Positions 1-8,011 of a stretch of 64,000 nucleotides of DNA are shown in pieces. The first letter of the stretch is position 1. Each line of letters begins with the position of its first letter. The position numbers were made by a program, and so were the translations under genes. Source of the stretch: Paenibacillus pabuli (GTDB lineage Bacteria > Bacillota > Bacilli > Paenibacillales > Paenibacillaceae); assembly GCF_023101145.1 (NCBI RefSeq), contig NZ_CP073714.1, forward strand, positions 6,510,001-6,574,000. Reading direction: 5' to 3'. The notes under the pieces were generated by a model. That model was not told the origin of the DNA. It saw only the letters and a program-made list of their open reading frames with translations, and did no database searches.

Positions 1-959
1 ATCCGCTCCATGATCCGGTCGGACTCCTGCAGGATGGTGTCCACGCTTCCCTCCATCGTTCCTCTCGGATAAATGCCGTCAACAATGGACTGCGCATAGT
101 TTCGAATAATCATCACAGGCGTTTTTAACTCATGAGAAATGTTTTGCAGCAGCGCTTGCTGCGTCTCATCCTGGCGAAGCAGCCGCTGGCGCATTTCGTC
201 GAAGGCGAGGGACAGCTTGCCAATCTCGTCTCTTCGTCCCGACTCGAACGGTTCATGCCAGTTGCCCTCCGACATTCGTTTCACTTGGCGCTTCATCCGG
301 GTGAGCGGGCCGGATAAATACCGAGCGAGCCAGATGCAAGGAATCGAGCTGAGTATCATAAATGCGATCAGAAGCAGCAGCAAGTTGCGGAACATTGCTC
401 CGGTCATCTCATTGCGATACTCCGACCATGCATAGGAGATCAGTACGCTTGAGCCGCCATTCGAGGCTTTGGAGATGGCGTAAAAAAGGATGTGGCCATC
501 CACTTTGACTGCGTTAGTCTCAAGCGCCTTTAATTGCCCGGCGGCCTCCTGCTCGAGCCGCTTGGTTAATGAATCGGGCAAGCTCCTGTCACTGTTCAGA
601 AAATACGCTTTCCCTTCCACCAATAATAAATGGCCGATCGCGGGCCCGCCCATGTATCCGGTCGGCTGAACTTTTTCGAATCGTCCGTCTGCGAGATCGT
701 CATCCGGCGCCGCTTGATCCGTTGGCAGGGTCATCTTTAACCCTACACCGCCGTCATCTCTTAACTCTAGATGTCCTTTATCAGAAATGTCCGCAACAAA
801 GTTTAATTGCTGCTGGGAATCCCGAATCATCGCGTAGGTTTGCTCGGTAAAAAAGCTTTTCAGCAGATAGGGGAGAACCGAGGCCATCATCAAAAATAAG
901 CAAAGCAACAAAGCGGCGAAGACGAACCATATTTTGATTGCCAAAGGCCAATGCTTCAT
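1..959 (-). CDS. cssS: Sensor histidine kinase CssS-like (C-terminus beyond window)
   Basis: Membrane sensor kinase of a secretion-stress two-component system; the start (ATG at 959) is inside the window and the 3' end lies beyond base 1. The translation opens MKHWPLAIKIWFV, with one membrane segment at about residues 9-28, an extracytoplasmic domain of about 140 residues, a second membrane segment near residues 190-210, a HAMP-like linker, then the H-box SHELKTPVMIIRNYAQSI with the phospho-accepting His. The ATPase domain is off the window. The ATG overlaps the stop of cssR by four bases (ATGA), so the two are translationally coupled. CssS senses misfolded secreted proteins at the membrane-wall interface. 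The name rests mainly on the strongly CssR-like partner. Confidence 0.8.
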   Translation of the reverse strand, partial: MKHWPLAIKIWFVFAALLLCLFLMMASVLPYLLKSFFTEQTYAMIRDSQQQLNFVADISDKGHLELRDDGGVGLKMTLPTDQAAPDDDLADGRFEKVQPTGYMGGPAIGHLLLVEGKAYFLNSDRSLPDSLTKRLEQEAAGQLKALETNAVKVDGHILFYAISKASNGGSSVLISYAWSEYRNEMTGAMFRNLLLLLIAFMILSSIPCIWLARYLSGPLTRMKRQVKRMSEGNWHEPFESGRRDEIGKLSLAFDEMRQRLLRQDETQQALLQNISHELKTPVMIIRNYAQSIVDGIYPRGTMEGSVDTILQESDRIMER

Positions 960-1642
960 CGTTTCACCAACCTATACCCGAGGCCGTATAAGGTTTCCAA
1001 CCGCAGCTCCGGCATTTTTTTTCGCAATCGCCAGATGAGATCGTCCACGACGCGGTCCGAGCCGAAGTAGTCCCGACCCCAGACCTCATTCAAAATATGT
1101 TCGCGCTGCACGACCAATCCGGCATGCGACACAAAATAGTGCAGCAGATCGAATTCCTTAGATGTCAGCTCCACTTCTTTTCCCGAACTCTCCCTCACAA
1201 TGCGGGCTTGTCTATCAATCGTATAGGGCGGATATTCGTTCTGTGCAATCGGCGCAGCAGACTGTGTATGAAGTGCTTTTCCATAAATGCGCTCCAACAG
1301 CTTGCTGACGCGGATGATGAGCTCGCGCGTCTGAAACGGCTTAGCCAAGTAGTCGTCGCTACCCAGCTCCAGGCCGTTAATCCGGTCCAGATCGGAATCC
1401 CGCGCAGAAATAAAGATAACTGGAATGGACTCGTTTGCTTTACGGATCTCGCGAATGAGTTGATAGCCGTCTATTCCGGGAAGCATAATATCCAGTATCC
1501 ACAGATGAGGCTCCTGCGTTATCGCACGTTTGGCTTCCTCCCCATCCTTAAAGGAAACAACATTCCAGCCTTCCCGCCGCAAGTATGAACAAATGAGCTG
1601 ATTTAAACTGACTTCGTCCTCAACAAGATAGATGGTATACAA
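956..1642 (-). CDS. cssR: Response regulator CssR-like (OmpR family)
   Basis: DNA-binding response regulator of 228 residues. The receiver domain carries the acidic pair E8/D9, phospho-acceptor D51 in LWILDIMLP and K101 in YLAKPF. The C-terminal winged helix contains VWGRDYFGSDRVVDDLIWRL and ends in TLYGLGYRLVKR. From memory of B. subtilis CssR, the segments YTIYLVEDE, PHLWILDIMLP, VIFISARD and FGxDRVVDDL match closely. In Bacillus, CssR-P activates htrA-type quality-control proteases; none is visible next to it here. The start is TTG at 1642, six bases after GGGGAG; no in-frame ATG fits better. It is first in the operon, with cssS following. Confidence 0.85.
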   Translation of the reverse strand: MYTIYLVEDEVSLNQLICSYLRREGWNVVSFKDGEEAKRAITQEPHLWILDIMLPGIDGYQLIREIRKANESIPVIFISARDSDLDRINGLELGSDDYLAKPFQTRELIIRVSKLLERIYGKALHTQSAAPIAQNEYPPYTIDRQARIVRESSGKEVELTSKEFDLLHYFVSHAGLVVQREHILNEVWGRDYFGSDRVVDDLIWRLRKKMPELRLETLYGLGYRLVKR

Positions 1643-1789
1643 GATGATCTCCCCTTTGTGGGCCTATTTACAACTTACCAAATCAATTCAGCAGAAATAT
1701 CTTAAGATTATCGGAAATTGTCTGAGCGCGTTGCAGCGAACACCATAAATTTAATTAGAATGTGAAATCTGTATCCAGTTCGGGCTATT

Positions 1790-1912
1790 TGGAGGACCGA
1801 GTGTTTCGTAATACAATTCGACAACGATCGGATTACCGGCTTATATCGGACTGCGATCGACGTCATGCTTCAAGGGATAGAGAAACACATAAATTTTTTC
1901 ACCCAAAAATGA
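1790..1912 (+). pseudogene. TetR-type repressor, C-terminal remnant
   Basis: One frame ending in TGA at 1910-1912 reads FVIQFDNDRITGLYRTAID then VMLQGIEKH, which resembles the end of a TetR-family regulator. No helix-turn-helix part precedes it. Directly after it comes a near-palindrome, TGACCGGACGGTCA (1910-1923), of the kind TetR proteins bind, and then an MFS exporter remnant. This is the usual repressor-operator-efflux pump order, now broken. The match is by eye and modest. Confidence 0.35.
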
Positions 1913-1953
1913 CCGGACGGTCAGTTTAATGCAGTCTATTAGGGAATATGTTT

Positions 1954-2234
1954 ATGAAAGCATTGTTCACCAACCGGGTATTCCGAATCGTGGCGTTCGC
2001 TGACCTTCTGCAGCAGTTGGTGATCTGGATCCGAAATATTTCGCTGCTGATCTACGTCATGGTGCAGACCGACAGTAATCCCATAAAGTTTCCCTGCTGA
2101 ACGTGATGGAATACGCATCGAAATTTCAGTTCTCTTTCATCGGAGGCACATTCCCCGACCGGTGCAATCTGAAGCGGACGATGATCGCCGGCGATCTGCT
2201 CAACGCGCTGTCGATCGAAGACTCGATATCATGA
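1954..2234 (+). pseudogene. MFS transporter, N-terminal remnant with frameshift
   Basis: The frame from ATG 1954 (AGGGA eight bases upstream) reads MKALFTNRVFRIVAFADLL and on through the first membrane helix of an MFS efflux protein, then hits a stop near 2097. Shifting frame recovers VSLLNVMEYA, FIGGTFPDRCNLKRTMIAGD and LLNALSIE, the helix 2 / loop 2-3 signature of the same family. It then stops at 2232-2234 and abuts an unrelated remnant on the other strand. Only about 90 of the roughly 400 residues expected remain. Non-functional. Confidence 0.7.
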
Positions 2235-2279
2235 TTAGCAGGGGCTTCCGCAAAAGCTGCACAATGCGTTAGCCCGACT

Positions 2280-2945
2280 GCTCGATATAACGGAACTCCG
2301 CATAACCGGCGAGCGCTGCAGTAAGCGGATCGAATAATCGGGTTCCGACGATCTTGAACCTTCAAATTTGATGACATCCAGACTTCCACCAAGCAGCAAC
2401 TGCACGCCGGTCATGACCCCGACGGGCTGACGATCGCCGTCACTTCCCCTTGGCGAGCGGTAAAGAAAAGTCCGCTTGCGCATCGGTATGCGCAGGTTCC
2501 GATCCGATATTTTCACGCCGTAGTCACGGTAGCGAATCACATCCTCATAAAACTGGTGGAACGACTGCACGGTTTGCCCGAACACCTTGACTGCTGGCAT
2601 CCCCTGAACATACTGGACGGCAGAAGCATTCATCTGTTCCAGCGAATCATGGCAAAGCTTGAGGTTTTCTTTCGTCTTCGGTCCGATGATTAGTGCGATC
2701 CGAACCGCAAAAGCGAAGATAATCGGCATAAAGCACGCCAGTGCCAAACCAGACATTCAGCGTAACCATTACTGTGAGCATTAGGATCGTGGTCACAGCA
2801 GCCTGGACGAGATCGGGCAAATGATGGGCAATGAATGTTTCCACTTTCTCCACGTTATGTTTTAACTTCTTCTTGACTGCTCCCGTCGCTTTGCTGCTCA
2901 GCCAACCAAGCGGAAACCTGCCGATATCTGTTGGTTCAACTTCTT
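2280..2945 (-). pseudogene. ABC exporter remnant, rearranged
   Basis: Minus-strand frames contain GRFPLGWLSSKATGAVKKKL, KVETFIAHHLPDLVQA, and MNASAVQYVQGMPAVKVFGQ, all typical of the membrane domain of an iron- or peptide-type ABC exporter. Further down lie a damaged P-loop region (GEVTAIVSPSG, near 2450) and IVGTRLFDPLTAALAGYAEF (about 2300-2370), which in an intact protein precedes the P-loop. Frames change several times and fragment order is scrambled, so this is a rearranged relic. On the high-coordinate side it is fused to the end of an unrelated gene. Confidence 0.65.
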
Positions 2946-3190
2946 TTGCCGCTAGTGCCACTACACTAAACAACAACTCTGTGGAAAGTGTACACATTTC
3001 TCTTTCTTCTTCTAAATATGTTGAAATTCAACAAATTTTATCGAAATCTCAATATCCTACTCTCGGGGAAATCCCTACAACATTAAACTATGCTGAAAAC
3101 GACTTTTTTGGTGTTTTACAGTTATTATCAGTGGATGGTCAAACTGGATACACTTGGACAGTTACCTATGGAGGATATATTTCTAATTAA
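2940..3190 (+). pseudogene. Clipped 3' end of a small secreted-type protein gene
   Basis: About 83 codons in frame, ending at TAA 3188-3190. They begin at the junction with the ABC remnant with residues like the end of a signal peptide (STSFAASA) and continue with a short polar domain ending TGYTWTVTYGGYISN. The frame stays open to 2831, but that part lies antisense to the ABC remnant and is probably fortuitous. A strong terminator follows within 20 bases, so the gene's own 3' end is preserved. I do not recognise the family. A fused secreted reading frame that is expressed cannot be excluded. Confidence 0.4.
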
Positions 3191-3205
3191 ATGTGAGCAT
3201 GCTGA

Positions 3206-3252
3206 AAAGAGAATACACCGTTCAGGCAAAACCTGAAAGGTGTATTCTCTTT
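3206..3252 (+). terminator. Rho-independent terminator
   Basis: A 14-bp perfect outer stem (AAAGAGAATACACC with GGTGTATTCTCTTT) encloses a second pairing, TTCAGG with CCTGAA, around CAAAA. T-rich sequence follows on both strands, so it can serve the plus-strand fragment ending at 3190 and the minus-strand gene ending at 3305. Confidence 0.85.
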
Positions 3253-3304
3253 CTTAACGAATTATACCAAACGTTTGTTCTCGTTTGTACAATTACGTAT
3301 AAAT

Positions 3305-3556
3305 CTAGGAATTATCAGAAACTTTTTTCTTATAAATATCTATCATCTCACTTAAAGGTTGTACAGACTTAAGCTCAACCCAATCAATAAATTGATTTTT
3401 TCTGGATTCTGTTGCTTTCCCTTTGTAAGTAGTACCTTGGTCGGCAATGATAATTTCCCAAATCCAAGTTTCACTTTTCTCACCAATTGAGTCCAGTCTT
3501 GTGACATTTACAATTTCAACTACGTGTAAAGTAGTATGGTAGAGAGTATGCTCCAT
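3305..3556 (-). CDS. Hypothetical small protein, 83 aa
   Basis: No family recognised. A soluble 83-residue product (MEHTLYHTTLHVVEIVNVTR at the start) with alternating hydrophobic and polar residues suggesting beta structure, WIWEIIIADQGTTYKGKATE in the middle and a lysine-rich tail. AGGAGG lies 11 bases before the ATG, which supports translation. It stands alone, with a terminator downstream and decayed genes on the left. No signal peptide or membrane segment is seen. Confidence 0.55.
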   Translation of the reverse strand: MEHTLYHTTLHVVEIVNVTRLDSIGEKSETWIWEIIIADQGTTYKGKATESRKNQFIDWVELKSVQPLSEMIDIYKKKVSDNS

Positions 3557-3615
3557 TAGATCCCAAACCTCCTAACAACAATATTTCGACACCACGGAAG
3601 GACATTCCTATCATA

Positions 3616-3753
3616 ATGTTGAAAGTTTGGGTGAAAGAGATGTCAATTCAATATACCATTAATCATAATGAACAAAATATGTTGTTGGTGAAGGGGGCTT
3701 TTTGGATTTATGACCATCAAGGTAACGAATTTAACTGTTATATATTCAATTAA
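3616..3753 (+). CDS. Possible 45-aa small protein
   Basis: ATG 3616 to TAA 3753 encodes MLKVWVKEMSIQYTINHNEQ, then NMLLVKGAFWIYDHQGNEFN and CYIFN. A GGAAGGA sequence lies about 13 bases upstream, farther than ideal; a second ATG at 3640 has only weak support. Composition is protein-like, but the length gives little statistical weight. It is divergent from the 83-aa gene at 3305-3556. Function unknown. The rest of 3754-3906 shows nothing. Confidence 0.25.
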   Translation: MLKVWVKEMSIQYTINHNEQNMLLVKGAFWIYDHQGNEFNCYIFN

Positions 3754-3906
3754 TTTTCAACAGGAGAAGGAAGAAATGCTGAGACTGGTCGATCAAGCTT
3801 AATTTCCATCGCATTATCATCTAGAAATGACCGGCATTCTATCATGTACTTTTTCCGTAACTCTGTTCGGTAATGTTGGGAACAGATTGAATTATTATCG
3901 AATACC

Positions 3907-4266
3907 TCATGGCAAACGCGAGAGCGCAATAAGAAATATAACTTGCAATTGATCGGCTGAGTAGTTAAGTCTATTTCCGAATTCAACTGCCTGCACAATA
4001 GCTTCAGTTATGAGATGCTCCCTATCTTCCGCAATTTTATGTTCGTCTGCGTAAACAAAAGTCCCCACCCCTTGGGAGGTCAAAATATATCCTTCGCGTG
4101 CTAAGTCTCGATATACCCTTTTCGTTGTGATCAAACTGCAACCGAATTCGGCTGATAGCTCGCGGACAGACGGCAATCTAGATCCTAATGGATATTCTCC
4201 TCTAATAATGGCCTCGCGAATTTGATTTTTTATTATAATATAGAAAGGCTTTTCATCCTTGAGCAA
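3907..4266 (-). CDS. GntR-family transcriptional regulator (YtrA-like)
   Basis: Short one-domain repressor of 119 residues. The N-terminal winged helix reads FYIIIKNQIREAIIRGEYPL, then GSRLPSVRELSAEFGCSLIT, TKRVYRDLAREGYI and the wing LTSQGVGTFVY, as in YtrA-type proteins. The short C-terminal helix mediates dimerisation. I take TTG 4266 as the start because GGGAGGGGG lies four bases upstream; the longer frame to 4338 lacks such a site and adds residues foreign to the family. YtrA-type genes usually sit beside an ABC transporter. Here none is adjacent (the nearest, 6306-7846, is separated by two membrane-protein genes), so the target is unclear. Confidence 0.75.
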   Translation of the reverse strand: MLKDEKPFYIIIKNQIREAIIRGEYPLGSRLPSVRELSAEFGCSLITTKRVYRDLAREGYILTSQGVGTFVYADEHKIAEDREHLITEAIVQAVEFGNRLNYSADQLQVIFLIALSRLP

Positions 4267-4373
4267 TAATTCCCCCTCCCATTTTAACTCGAACTTGTCG
4301 CCCTTATTGCTACCAGCAACAAGTTCGACCAACGTCATACCTTATCATTCCGTTTCCTGCTTGAGCAACATGG

Positions 4374-4400
4374 ATCAATCCGGATGTACTCCGGATTGAT
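4374..4400. repeat. 11-bp perfect inverted repeat
   Basis: ATCAATCCGGA and TCCGGATTGAT are separated by five bases. It lies between the GntR gene start (4266) and the end of the DoxX gene (4495). There is only a short T run on the plus side (CGTTTTAG), so it is either a weak terminator or an operator for the neighbouring GntR protein. Confidence 0.5.
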
Positions 4401-4494
4401 TCGTTTTAGCTGTGGTGACCCCAGACTTCATACTAAGGCTCGCATAGACAATCAATATAAGTGCGGCAGACAGGCATGATCTTGGCCGAATATA

Positions 4495-5499
4495 TTATCG
4501 TTCAAATGGATCATCCACACGAATTCCCCAGTTGAAACCACGATCATAAAGAAGCCTAGCGTCATAGTCTGTGACGATAACCATATTTTTATCTTCTCCG
4601 CTAAGTCGGATGGTACCATCTGGCTGTTCCTGGAATACAAGCTCAATATTTTGCTCGGGCATAGAATAGTAGTCTACAATTTTTTCATCAGGTTTTCGTA
4701 GCCTACGCAATTTCAATTGAATAGTTTCTGCTCCGATACGTTGGTAAATTCCTTCCAAAAGCGATCCGTCGGCAATTCGAACTTGGACATTGGCGGTTCC
4801 ATTCTTCTCTACATCTCCAAAGGCAATCTTTTGCCATCTTTTATCCTCTGATAACTGTGCAGCTGGTGTCTCAGTATCTTCTTGCACAACCCACACTCCA
4901 GCAGGGGCAGACTCATTGATTTCTCTTACTGGTTGTGTTTTTAATGAAAACCAAGCCACGAGACCTAGAATCACGACTCCCGTTATGGGGCCGACAATTC
5001 TGGTCACACGCGAGAACTTTGGCCAAGGGATAAGCGTTGGAATGGTGTTAGCTGCAATGTGTCCATTCCCAACCAAGGCTTTTGTTACTCGCATCATCCA
5101 TGGCAGAATAACTATTGCAGACATGATGAGTAGAGCAAGCGAGATCTGCTTCCCTGGCATATCATAGCCTAAATTCAGAACGAATACGAATGACATCGAG
5201 GCTACCCCAATCATCCCACCTAGTACAATTGTACGTCGCCATATCAAAGCAACAGCAGCACCAACTTCTGAAACTCCGGCCAGAAGTTGAAACAAAGGTG
5301 AAAATGCTACCATTCTTGATAGTAGACCCATAGGGCTCATTTCGCCTTGAGAAATCAGTGCGTCCCCCATATCTGGTACTCCAAATTGGCCAAGTCCGAG
5401 TTTTATCGCACCGTTGTAAAGAAGAGTGACCGCCAGAAGGAATCGTATCGCACCGTGTATCCACCACATTAGTGCCAATAATTTTTTTTTGTAATTCAT
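4495..5499 (-). CDS. DoxX-like membrane protein with C-terminal extracytoplasmic domain
   Basis: A 334-residue protein. The first about 140 residues form four hydrophobic helices with the DoxX-like pattern FLLAVTLLYNGAIKLGLGQF ... FQLLAGVSEVGAAVALIWRR. A further membrane segment near 168-185 (VGPITGVVILGLVAWFSL) is followed by a polar domain of about 145 residues, probably outside the membrane. DoxX proteins are poorly defined and linked to redox and thiol stress. RBS AAAGGAG lies six bases before ATG 5499. Its C-terminal half does not look like any domain I know. It may be co-transcribed with the COG2426 gene 47 bases upstream. Confidence 0.65.
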   Translation of the reverse strand: MNYKKKLLALMWWIHGAIRFLLAVTLLYNGAIKLGLGQFGVPDMGDALISQGEMSPMGLLSRMVAFSPLFQLLAGVSEVGAAVALIWRRTIVLGGMIGVASMSFVFVLNLGYDMPGKQISLALLIMSAIVILPWMMRVTKALVGNGHIAANTIPTLIPWPKFSRVTRIVGPITGVVILGLVAWFSLKTQPVREINESAPAGVWVVQEDTETPAAQLSEDKRWQKIAFGDVEKNGTANVQVRIADGSLLEGIYQRIGAETIQLKLRRLRKPDEKIVDYYSMPEQNIELVFQEQPDGTIRLSGEDKNMVIVTDYDARLLYDRGFNWGIRVDDPFER

Positions 5500-5546
5500 A
5501 AATTGCTCCTTTAGTTGTTATAATATCTCATCAAGTCCCCCTAAAA

Positions 5547-6035
5547 TTAATTAAAAAAGTTTATTCCAAACATCAATAAACCCCCTATAACAATTGACCA
5601 TAGAGCAATAGAGACTGTTATCCAGAGGCTAACATAGTTTTTGTTGGCTCCTGCTGCTAAAGAGGCACCAGCTGCTACGTGAAACGATAAGAGAATACCT
5701 GCTAAAGAAACCCCTGGAACACCATATTTATCGAAATATTCTCTTGCTTTTATAGCACGTTTACTGGGCTCATTCTTCTTTTTTTTCTTCTTCACTATCT
5801 TAGAACGAAGCATATTAATAACCCATATCAAAGCCATTACAGATACCCAGTTTCCCAATGCTGTTACTATAATTACTGGTAGAGTGGGCGCTCCTAGAAT
5901 TACCCCTATCGGTATTGCACCGTGCATTTCAAAAAATGGTATTACAGAAAGGGCGAAGAAGATTAGTAATTGTAAAAACAAATTCCCTTCTAGACCCGGT
6001 ATTAAGTTAAAATAAACCTCTTGTAATTCTTTCAT
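5547..6035 (-). CDS. Small multi-drug export family membrane protein (COG2426)
   Basis: 162 residues with about four membrane helices. The family signature PFFEMHGAIPIGVILGAP lies at about residues 33-50, followed by LGNWVSVMALIWVIN, a lysine-rich cytoplasmic loop and YFDKYGVPGVSLAGILLSFH. The family is called small multi-drug export in Pfam, but the transported substrate is not firmly known. The start has AGAGGA seven bases upstream. It is the first gene of a likely two-gene unit with the DoxX-like gene. Confidence 0.75.
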   Translation of the reverse strand: MKELQEVYFNLIPGLEGNLFLQLLIFFALSVIPFFEMHGAIPIGVILGAPTLPVIIVTALGNWVSVMALIWVINMLRSKIVKKKKKKNEPSKRAIKAREYFDKYGVPGVSLAGILLSFHVAAGASLAAGANKNYVSLWITVSIALWSIVIGGLLMFGINFFN

Positions 6036-6305
6036 ATCTAAATTCCTCTCACGTGTTTATATTTTCAAGACACTGTAAAATTTTATTTCTATGCCAAAGG
6101 ATAAGGCTGGTAATTAATTAATTCAGAGTCAGTCAAAATACAATAGTTCTTCTAACTTCTTGCCCAGAGTAATATAAAGAATCAACATTTGTTGATTTAC
6201 ATTTATAGAAATTTCCTAGGGGAAAAAATAAAGAACAAGATTAATCACTTCTTCATTTATGAATCTATCTATCTTGTAGCAACCTGATCTATTCTTATTT
6301 ATGCC
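6036..6305. other. AT-rich intergenic stretch, no gene seen
   Basis: 270 bases with no convincing frame or hairpin. It contains the promoter region of the COG2426 gene and the 3' end of the ABC permease transcript. Confidence 0.5.
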
Positions 6306-6998
6306 CTAGTCGTCTGTGACTGTTTTTTTAAAGCAGATATACATGAATAACGCTGCACCAATTACCCATACAGCTATAACCCCCAATGGTAGCCACGAAC
6401 TGTTATCGTGTATTTCTATGGCCTGCATGACCGGAAACTTATCGATGATATTTAGCGCTATACTGTCCTCATCAAGTCTGAAGAAGCTAATCAATGGTGT
6501 AAAACCGAACAGAAACATGACTGGCATCATGTAAGCGGATGTTACGGCAAGTGATTTTGAAAATAACCCAATTCCAATGCCAAGCAATAGAAAGAAAAAG
6601 AACAGCAAGAATAGTCCAATGATTACCCTGAAGTTCATAAACGGTTCTATGCCAATAATCCCCAGCGACAAAACAAGGGAAATCAAGGTGATTAGTCCAG
6701 TAACCAGACTTTTTCCGATAATAATATCCAACAACGAAGCTGGGGATTGAATCAGACCACGCAATGTTTTCTTCTCATTTTCTTCGGCCATCATGATCAT
6801 AATGATGCCTAATGTAACCACTGAAAAAACTGCCCCAACAATCACATAGATCAAGTTAAGTGGAAGTTGGACATCTCCAATCAAGTTGTAAAATAACGCC
6901 ATGACAAAAGGGAGCACCGGCATCGCCAACAGCATCATGTTTTTCATAAAGTCTTTGATGTCTTTTTCAAAAATGGCAGTGATGCGTTGAATGTTCAT
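6306..6998 (-). CDS. ABC-2 type transporter permease
   Basis: 230 residues with six predicted membrane helices: near residues 22-42, 49-70, 103-122, 130-150, 155-180 and 205-225. The segment after helix 2, EENEKKTLRGLIQSPASLLD, is typical of ABC-2 permeases of the NatB / YhgE kind. The gene's ATG shares one base with the TAA of the ATPase gene upstream, so the two are translationally coupled and form a half-size exporter. The substrate is unknown; sodium, antibiotic or peptide export are the usual roles of relatives. Confidence 0.85.
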   Translation of the reverse strand: MNIQRITAIFEKDIKDFMKNMMLLAMPVLPFVMALFYNLIGDVQLPLNLIYVIVGAVFSVVTLGIIMIMMAEENEKKTLRGLIQSPASLLDIIIGKSLVTGLITLISLVLSLGIIGIEPFMNFRVIIGLFLLFFFFLLLGIGIGLFSKSLAVTSAYMMPVMFLFGFTPLISFFRLDEDSIALNIIDKFPVMQAIEIHDNSSWLPLGVIAVWVIGAALFMYICFKKTVTDD

Positions 6999-7846
6999 TA
7001 TACTAGCTCCTGTCCAGTCACTTTTAAAAAGATCTGACCAAGTGTCGGATGATCTGTATGCATTGCTTTTACCTGGCCGCTTGCAATCAGTTTCCTGATT
7101 TGATCGGCTTTATCCGGTTCATTTTTAATGACCAGTTGTTTTCCGTCAAAGGTCTCCACATGAAAATTGTGGGTAGAGTATTTGTAGCGTAATGCAGCCG
7201 GATTGTCTAATTCCTGCAGTTTGCCATTATGAAGAAACGCCACACGGTCACATAACTCTGTTGCTTCCTCCATATTATGGGTGGTCAAAAAAACCGTTGT
7301 TCCAGCTTCGTTCAGCTTCAACAGCCCACGATGAATGTGTGCCATGTTTCCAGGATCCAGAGCAGACGTCGGTTCATCGAGAAATACGAGTTCAGGCTTA
7401 TGAATGAGTGCTTTTGCCAGCAGTACACGTTGTTTCATTCCTTTTGACAACTTCGAGACCGTTTTGGAACCTTCATCTTGCAAATTAACTTCACGCAGGA
7501 TTACTTCGATTTGCTTCAGTGGCGTATTGTATAATTTGCAAAATAACTTCAGGTTATCATAGACGGTCAAGCGTTCATACAAAGAGCTGTTATCCGATAA
7601 TATTCCAATCCTGGATTTGAAATCAGATGTTCCAAACTTTGCTGAACCCATACCGAGCACTCTCACGTCACCAGCTGTTTGCATCAGCTCTCCGGTCAAT
7701 ATTTTAACCGTTGTTGTTTTACCAGATCCACTTGGACCAAGCAATCCGAAAATCTCCCCTTGCTTTACATGGAAACTGACATGTTTAATGGCGGTATTTT
7801 CCCCGAATACTTTCCGCATTCCTTTTACTTCAATTGTATCTTTCAA
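6998..7846 (-). CDS. ABC transporter ATP-binding protein
   Basis: About 282 residues. Walker A is GLLGPSGSGKTTTVKIL, the signature is SKLSKGMKQRVLLAKAL, Walker B is LVFLDEPTSALDP, and the switch His is in LTTHNMEEA. The C-terminal extension is of the CcmA/NatA type. I place the start at TTG 7846, since AGGAGGTG lies five bases before it; the frame also opens at a TTG ten codons earlier without a ribosome site. It powers the ABC-2 permease encoded immediately downstream. The LytTR-type regulator gene upstream probably controls it through the repeats in the 165-bp gap. Confidence 0.85.
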   Translation of the reverse strand: MKDTIEVKGMRKVFGENTAIKHVSFHVKQGEIFGLLGPSGSGKTTTVKILTGELMQTAGDVRVLGMGSAKFGTSDFKSRIGILSDNSSLYERLTVYDNLKLFCKLYNTPLKQIEVILREVNLQDEGSKTVSKLSKGMKQRVLLAKALIHKPELVFLDEPTSALDPGNMAHIHRGLLKLNEAGTTVFLTTHNMEEATELCDRVAFLHNGKLQELDNPAALRYKYSTHNFHVETFDGKQLVIKNEPDKADQIRKLIASGQVKAMHTDHPTLGQIFLKVTGQELV

Positions 7847-7916
7847 CTGTACACCTCCTTCGATCAACTGCTTCAATCATAGCGAACCCGAGCTTAGGGT
7901 GCAGTAAAATCAGAAT

Positions 7917-8011
7917 GGAATGTACCATAAGGAGAGTGAACTGTACCGGAATTCAAGTTAAAAAGCTAAATTTGTAAGTCGCCTATTCCAGCTATTAATG
8001 GTGAACTGTAC
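7917..8011. promoter_or_regulatory. Repeated GTGAACTGTAC sites, candidate LytTR operator
   Basis: The 11-mer GTGAACTGTAC occurs exactly at 7936-7946 and 8001-8011, in the same orientation and 65 bp apart. A related GAATGTACC lies at 7917-7925. They fall between the LytTR-domain regulator and the ABC transporter it precedes. LytTR proteins bind pairs of short direct repeats, so these are the natural candidates. The match to a specific consensus was not computed. Confidence 0.45.

Noticed and set aside
132..850. Several plus-strand frames over the first kilobase
   Set aside because: They are antisense to the cssS histidine kinase, which has an H-box and membrane segments in the correct order.
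2126..2392. 88-codon minus-strand frame
   Set aside because: It spans the joint of the MFS and ABC remnants and has no independent support.
3750..3998. 82-codon minus-strand frame overlapping the end of the GntR gene
   Set aside because: It overlaps the GntR frame, has no ribosome site and no known domain.
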